Assembly (NCBI GenBank): GCA_031546715.1
Contig: JAVBKA010000186.1
Location: 1 to 9,116, forward strand
Reading direction: 5' to 3'
DNA from: JAVBKA01 sp031546715
GTDB lineage: Bacteria > Bacillota > Clostridia > Oscillospirales > UBA929
Length of the DNA: 9,116 nucleotides
The translations under genes and the position numbers were made by a program. Of this stretch, positions 5,420-9,116 are shown piece by piece. A model generated the notes under the pieces. That model did no database searches and had not been told where the DNA came from. It was given only the letters and a program-made list of their open reading frames with translations. Each line of letters opens with the position of its first letter. The first letter of the stretch is position 1.

Positions 5420-6546
5420 GGTCTAACAAGCTGAATGGTATCAACAGTTTCCACAACCTTTGATGCCGAAAGTGCCCCAATACTAACCAAATGTTCCAAA
5501 AGGGTAGTTTCGGTGCCTTTTAATTTGGCAAATAATGCATAATATGACATATAATACATTTCGTCACGCAAAAAACTTTTTTTGAAGCCAGCGACCTCAG
5601 CAGGTGTAAACACGCCTACCGATTGCGCAAAATCCAGTGAGTTTGTCCAAACAAAGTCAGTATCGGAGTTGTAGTGGAGAGCCTTAAGCACATATGTGCA
5701 GAACATTTCCGCCGTGGTTGTGTTGGACGGTGAAAAGGTAGTCGCCGATGTGCCTGAGGTATAGTTTTTACTATATGCATAGTTGACAAAATTCGCGCCC
5801 CATGTTAAATCCTTAAAGGGGCTTGTGCCTGTATAGCTTTCAGCAGCAGCACCTTCGCCCAGAAGCCTTGTGAGCAAGACTATGGACTCATCTCGGGTTG
5901 CGGGTCTTTGCAAATCGTAGCCAGCGTTTGTGCCTGAAACAACGCCCAACAGCTTTAAGCCGTCACCGATGACGTTGTATTTAGGAGCAGGAGCAATGAC
6001 AGGGCGGTAGTAACCACTGACTAAGACCGTGACCTCCGAGGTGGCGATAAGTCCGCTAAGCGGATTATCCGAATTGATAGACATCATCTTAGTTTTTTGA
6101 GGAGCTCTTGCTCTTTTTGTCAAGTCCAAGCCCGTTGTCATATCAATCAATGTGCCTGAAACTGCGGCATATCCGCCGAGAATGTTAAACTCTGTTCCTG
6201 TGCCGCCGTATAATGCGTCTCCCATTTTCAGCTTCAGCTTCAAGGGCTTGTTCGTGAACAGGTTTAGGTGCTGAGATATTTCACGAGCCATCTCTGACGT
6301 GACGGTTTCAACCTTATTTTCGTTGGTGTCTGTCGCCACATGGGGAATTACGCTGTCAACTCTCCCTTGAAAATGCGCAAATAGCTTGTCCATTGCTTTT
6401 TTGGCCAAGTTATCCATATAGTTGTCAACGTAACTCTTAGTCAGCACAGGTTCGTCAACTGCGCCGGGCGCCGCCACACTGGAAGCCCCGATACACAGCG
6501 CGATAACTACTGCTATTATTGCTAAACTGCCAATTTTTTTTTGCAT
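5416..6546 (-). CDS. Secreted protein with S-layer homology (SLH) repeats
   Basis: A 376-residue exported protein. It has a Sec signal peptide: a positive MQKK start, a hydrophobic core at about 5-20 and likely cleavage after SVAA (23-26) or shortly after. The Cys in the core is preceded by Leu, so it is not a good lipobox. Residues 30-190 form an unassigned region with a Gly-rich stretch (MGDALYGGTGTEFNILGGYA). The C-terminal part contains SLH-type repeats: a partial one at about 196-230 (RPATRDESIVLLTRLLG), a clear one at 242-292 (SPFKDL, WGANFVNYAYSKNYTSG, TFSPSN, AEMFCTYVLKAL), and a degenerate one at 298-344. SLH domains usually bind pyruvylated cell-wall polymers, so the protein is probably wall-attached. 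A TTG at 6573 would add nine residues but lacks a ribosome binding site. The gene lies 33 nt after the dehydrogenase gene. Confidence 0.82.
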   Translation of the reverse strand: MQKKIGSLAIIAVVIALCIGASSVAAPGAVDEPVLTKSYVDNYMDNLAKKAMDKLFAHFQGRVDSVIPHVATDTNENKVETVTSEMAREISQHLNLFTNKPLKLKLKMGDALYGGTGTEFNILGGYAAVSGTLIDMTTGLDLTKRARAPQKTKMMSINSDNPLSGLIATSEVTVLVSGYYRPVIAPAPKYNVIGDGLKLLGVVSGTNAGYDLQRPATRDESIVLLTRLLGEGAAAESYTGTSPFKDLTWGANFVNYAYSKNYTSGTSATTFSPSNTTTAEMFCTYVLKALHYNSDTDFVWTNSLDFAQSVGVFTPAEVAGFKKSFLRDEMYYMSYYALFAKLKGTETTLLEHLVSIGALSASKVVETVDTIQLVRP

Positions 6547-6557
6547 CCGTTTAAAAT

Positions 6558-6562
6558 CCTCC
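6558..6562 (-). promoter_or_regulatory. Ribosome binding site of the SLH-protein gene
   Basis: GGAGG lies 11 nt before the ATG at 6546. The spacing is on the long side. It is the only good site here and falls inside the stretch that a TTG start at 6573 would translate, so it argues for the ATG. Confidence 0.6.
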
Positions 6563-6579
6563 GAAGAGACCAAGGGGGT

Positions 6580-7728
6580 TTACAGACAGCTAATCACGTA
6601 ATCCGTAAACTCGTCGCAGGTGCAGCCGGTGGAGCGACCTGTAATGGTCATCTTTTTTTCAGTAATCATACATCTATCAAGTGCGTTCTCTAATTTCTTC
6701 GCTTTTTCAAGCTCACCGATGTGCTCTAAAAGCATTACAGTTGCGCGGAGCATGGAGCATGGGTCGGCAAACTTAGCACGCCCCTCCTCCACCATTCGCG
6801 GCGCAGAGCCGTGGATAGCTTCGAACATTGCGTACTTAGCACCGATGTTGGCACTTCCGGCAGTGCCCACGCCGCCTTGAAATTCTGCGGCTTCATCTGT
6901 AATAATGTCGCCGTAAAGGTTTGGCAGAACCATAACTTGAAAGTCAGTTCTGCGTTTTTCGTCTACCAGTTTTGCGGCCAGAATATCCACATACCAGTCG
7001 TCAAGGGTGATGTCAGGGTACTGCTTTGCGATTTCCTTCGCTACTGACAAAAACTTGCCGTCTGTTGTTTTAATAACATTTGCCTTGGTTATTGCGGAAA
7101 CTCTTTGCCGTCCTGTTTTCCGTGCGTGTTCAAAGGCGAGCTTAATAATACGCTCACAGCCGCCTGTTGTTGCGATTGTAAAATCAACGGCGATATCAGG
7201 GGTGACATTAATTCCAAGTGAGCCTACGGCGTATGCGCCCTCTGTGTTTTCACGGAAGAAAACCCAGTCAATGCCTTGTTTTGCAACCTTTACAGGGCGG
7301 ACGTTGGCAAAGAGGTCAAGCTCCTTGCGCATTGCCACGTTGGCACTTTCAATGTTTGGCCATGGGTCTCCCGCTCGAGGCGTGGTTGTTGGGCCTTTGA
7401 GAATAACATGGCATTTTTTCAGTTCTTCAAGAGTTTCGGGAGGAATTGCCTTGCCGCATTCCGCACGTTTCTCAATGGTCAGGCTGTCAATCGTCCTAAG
7501 CTCCACCTTACCGTTGGCAATTTCGTCGGCAAGCAAGAGCCTGAGAACTTTTTCAGAGGCAGCGGTTATTGACGGACCAATTCCGTCCCCGCCGCAAACT
7601 CCGATAATAAGTACAGGAAGTGCGCTATAGTCAGTAAATTCGTTGTCCTTTGCCATTGCATCAACTCTGCGCTGCTGCTTTTCCAGAATTTCCATAAACC
7701 TCATTACGGCGTCTTGAGAAATGTTCAT
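6580..7728 (-). CDS. Isocitrate/isopropylmalate dehydrogenase family protein, probably isocitrate dehydrogenase
   Basis: A beta-decarboxylating dehydrogenase of 382 residues. Conserved sites are intact: GGDGIGP (46-52), the substrate loop with Ser128, Asn130 and Arg134 in SANVAMRKELDL, ANVRPV with Arg144, ENTEG and Tyr166, Lys215 and Asn217 in TKAN, and metal ligands Asp248, Asp274 and Asp278. Ser128/Asn130 in the loop point to isocitrate rather than isopropylmalate as substrate, since leuB proteins have a different loop. After HGSAP (306-310) come Arg-Met, where NAD enzymes usually have Asp-Ile/Val and E. coli-type NADP enzymes Lys-Tyr, so coenzyme use is unclear. An N-terminal, helix-like extension of about 38 residues is unusual for the family. 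It lies 17 nt after the HD-GYP gene with GTGAGG (7734-7739) before the ATG. No other TCA-cycle or leucine genes are in view. Confidence 0.85.
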   Translation of the reverse strand: MNISQDAVMRFMEILEKQQRRVDAMAKDNEFTDYSALPVLIIGVCGGDGIGPSITAASEKVLRLLLADEIANGKVELRTIDSLTIEKRAECGKAIPPETLEELKKCHVILKGPTTTPRAGDPWPNIESANVAMRKELDLFANVRPVKVAKQGIDWVFFRENTEGAYAVGSLGINVTPDIAVDFTIATTGGCERIIKLAFEHARKTGRQRVSAITKANVIKTTDGKFLSVAKEIAKQYPDITLDDWYVDILAAKLVDEKRRTDFQVMVLPNLYGDIITDEAAEFQGGVGTAGSANIGAKYAMFEAIHGSAPRMVEEGRAKFADPCSMLRATVMLLEHIGELEKAKKLENALDRCMITEKKMTITGRSTGCTCDEFTDYVISCL

Positions 7729-7745
7729 AAAAGCCTCACTTATTA

Positions 7746-8804
7746 CTACATAATGTTATTATTTTTGTCAAAGTCCTCGAAAAGACTTCCGCAGGCGAGA
7801 AATGCTTTCATAATCATGGGGTCAAACTGAGTGCCGTCACCGGCGACAATAATCTCAGTTGCCTCTACATGGGTAAACGCTTTTTTATAGCAACGGGGGC
7901 TAACTAATGCGTCATAAACGTCAACAATGGAAAGAATTCGGGCGGATATGGGGATTTCCTCGCCGGCTAAGCCGTCTGGGTAACCCTTTCCGTCCCACCT
8001 CTCGTGGTGATGGCGGGCGACGTCACGGCAATGTCTGCGGAATACCTCATCCTCTTCGTCGAGAATGCTCTCGATGATTTCGCTGCCGATGGTTGTGTGG
8101 GATTTGATAACAGCAAACTCCTCTGGGGTAAGTGCGCCTGGCTTCAGCAAAATATTATCCGGAATTGCTATTTTGCCGATATCGTGCATGGGAACGCTTT
8201 TAACAATTTTATCTTGGTCGCTTAGGGCAATAACTCTGTTTAGTGCTGGATGACCGTAGAGATATTCTATGAGGATTTTTGACATACCGCTGGTGCGCTT
8301 AACATGGGTGCCGGATTCCAGATTTCGATACTCAATAATATTTGCCATCGCTTCAAGGAGCTTTTCCTTGGAGTGAACCAGCTCATTAACCTTTTGCTGA
8401 ACCATTGCCTCAAGTCTATGCTGATATTTTCTGATTGTTAGCTGATTATAAATTCTAACCTTAACGACTTCTGGGTTAAAAGGCTTTGAAATATAGTCAA
8501 CAGCACCAAGGTGAAGTCCTTTGGATTCGTTGCTTTCGGCGTCGGCGGCGGTAATAAAGATAACAGGTATATGCTCCGTCAGCGGATTGGTTTTCATAAG
8601 CTCAATGACCTCATGACCATCCATTTCTGGCATCATAATATCCAGCAACACAAGGTCAGGTCTTACAGCTCCGCTGAACAACATTCCGATGGCTTCCACG
8701 CCGCTTTCTGCCTGCTTTGTGTCATAGTCGCCGGATAGCATAACTTCTAACAGCTCTCTGTTTATATCGACGTCGTCTACAATGAATATTAAGTCTCTTT
8801 CCAA
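7746..8804 (-). CDS. Response regulator with HD-GYP cyclic-di-GMP phosphodiesterase domain
   Basis: A 352-residue cytoplasmic output protein. Residues 1-120 are a receiver domain with acidic Asp10/Asp11, phosphoacceptor Asp55 (LLDIMMPEMDG), Thr85 and Lys107 (SKPF). A coiled-coil-like linker (about 123-155) leads to an HD-GYP domain with the metal-binding HD pair (His207-Asp208 in MHDIGK), His236, the HHHERWDGKGYPDGL block (265-279) containing the diagnostic GYP, and Asp295/Asp298 in IVDVYDAL. All expected ligands are present, so hydrolysis of c-di-GMP is likely, though some HD-GYP proteins act on related dinucleotides. The start is TTG with GGGGG at a 7-nt spacing. It begins 13 nt after the upstream sensor-kinase/HPt gene, whose product is the natural candidate to control phosphorylation of Asp55. 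Confidence 0.93.
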   Translation of the reverse strand: MERDLIFIVDDVDINRELLEVMLSGDYDTKQAESGVEAIGMLFSGAVRPDLVLLDIMMPEMDGHEVIELMKTNPLTEHIPVIFITAADAESNESKGLHLGAVDYISKPFNPEVVKVRIYNQLTIRKYQHRLEAMVQQKVNELVHSKEKLLEAMANIIEYRNLESGTHVKRTSGMSKILIEYLYGHPALNRVIALSDQDKIVKSVPMHDIGKIAIPDNILLKPGALTPEEFAVIKSHTTIGSEIIESILDEEDEVFRRHCRDVARHHHERWDGKGYPDGLAGEEIPISARILSIVDVYDALVSPRCYKKAFTHVEATEIIVAGDGTQFDPMIMKAFLACGSLFEDFDKNNNIM

Positions 8805-8810
8805 TGTAAT

Positions 8811-8816
8811 GCCCCC
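8811..8816 (-). promoter_or_regulatory. Ribosome binding site of the HD-GYP gene (supports TTG start)
   Basis: GGGGGC on the - strand ends 6-7 nt before the TTG at 8804. No ATG or GTG is available near the start of the receiver domain, so TTG is accepted. Confidence 0.55.
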
Positions 8817-8817
8817 A

Positions 8818-9116
8818 TCATGTATTTTGGTTTAGCGCAGCTATTAACATTTCTACTGCTTTAATCGTTAGGTCATAAGTGTTACCAAGGGTTAGCACTA
8901 TCGGCTCAACGCTAGACCTCGTTATTAGTGCAGCTTCAAGCTGTTCTGCCGCTTCATAAAGTGCTTTTAAAGAGAGATTCGCGCTAACCCCCTTTAGGGT
9001 TTGAAGGCTGAGTCTTGCTTTTGATAAATCACCGTCTTGAATCGCTTGCGTAAGCTCTTTAAAGACCGTATTTATCCTAAAGTTTTTAAGCATTGTAAGA
9101 AATAACTTTTTATTTC
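8818..9116 (-). CDS. HPt-like domain, probable C-terminus of a hybrid sensor histidine kinase (5' partial)
   Basis: The frame is open to the window edge. An ATG at 9093 could be read as the start of a 91-residue protein, but the codons before it read NKKLFLT, continuing the NxxLFLxML-F pattern that opens HPt domains at the end of hybrid kinases. No good ribosome binding site precedes the ATG, so the gene very likely begins beyond the window. The domain follows the HPt pattern: a helix MLKNFRINTVFKELTQAI, then GDLSKARLSL, TLKGVSANLSLKALYEAAEQLEAAL, and a last helix. The phosphorylated His of the HxLKG motif is replaced by Gln (CAA at 9001-9003, residue 31 from the ATG), so phosphotransfer by this domain should be lost. 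It may still dock receivers. The gene ends 13 nt before the HD-GYP response regulator, its likely partner. Confidence 0.78.
   Translation of the reverse strand, partial: NKKLFLTMLKNFRINTVFKELTQAIQDGDLSKARLSLQTLKGVSANLSLKALYEAAEQLEAALITRSSVEPIVLTLGNTYDLTIKAVEMLIAALNQNT

Noticed and set aside
6484..6498. Possible lipobox cysteine in the SLH protein signal peptide
   Set aside because: The residue before Cys is Leu instead of Gly/Ala/Ser, and an ordinary signal peptidase I site follows.
6547..6573. Upstream TTG start for the SLH protein
   Set aside because: No ribosome binding site lies before it, the strong GGAGG falls within the added codons, and the added residues are acidic ahead of a signal peptide that starts well at the ATG.
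7007..7630. Long + strand open frame of about 207 codons opposite the dehydrogenase gene
   Set aside because: It is fully antisense to a gene with all catalytic motifs intact, its translation shows no recognisable domain, and no ribosome binding site precedes it.

Overview
The window looks like chromosomal DNA of a Gram-positive anaerobe of the class Clostridia. I infer this from the cbiMQO metal importer, an AbrB-type regulator with a zinc ribbon, a secreted SLH-repeat protein, a DUF4180 protein, purine-rich Shine-Dalgarno sites, frequent TTG/GTG starts and moderate GC content. I cannot name a genus. The window is fully coding with short gaps (largest about 130 nt), and genes at both ends run off the window.

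Left part, + strand (1-3399): the 3' portion of a cobalt/nickel ECF importer operon. It holds cbiM with a fused PDGLE (CbiN-like) C-terminal domain, missing its N-terminus, then cbiQ (EcfT-type transmembrane protein) and cbiO (ATPase). A DUF4180 gene follows with a 12-nt gap. After a gap holding a striking set of inverted repeats comes a gene for a cysteine-containing protein of unknown function.

Middle part, - strand (3434-5419): birA without a DNA-binding domain, preceded by a CPBP/CAAX-type membrane protease gene (2-nt gap). Upstream of these is a small abrB-like gene with its own near-perfect sigma-A promoter and a strong hairpin terminator, so it is a self-contained transcription unit.

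Right part, - strand (5416-9116), read right to left: the C-terminal HPt-like domain of what is probably a hybrid sensor kinase (cut by the window edge), a response regulator with an HD-GYP c-di-GMP phosphodiesterase domain, an isocitrate/isopropylmalate-type dehydrogenase, and a secreted SLH-repeat protein. Gaps are 13, 17 and 33 nt, so this is probably one operon linking a phosphorelay and c-di-GMP turnover to a metabolic enzyme and a cell-surface protein. The HPt-like domain has Gln where the phosphorylated His should be.

I see no CRISPR array, transposase, tRNA or rRNA. I found no clearly new multi-gene system. The most unusual points are the His-less HPt domain, the branched inverted-repeat element at 2766-2826, and the dehydrogenase with atypical coenzyme-site residues inside a signalling operon.
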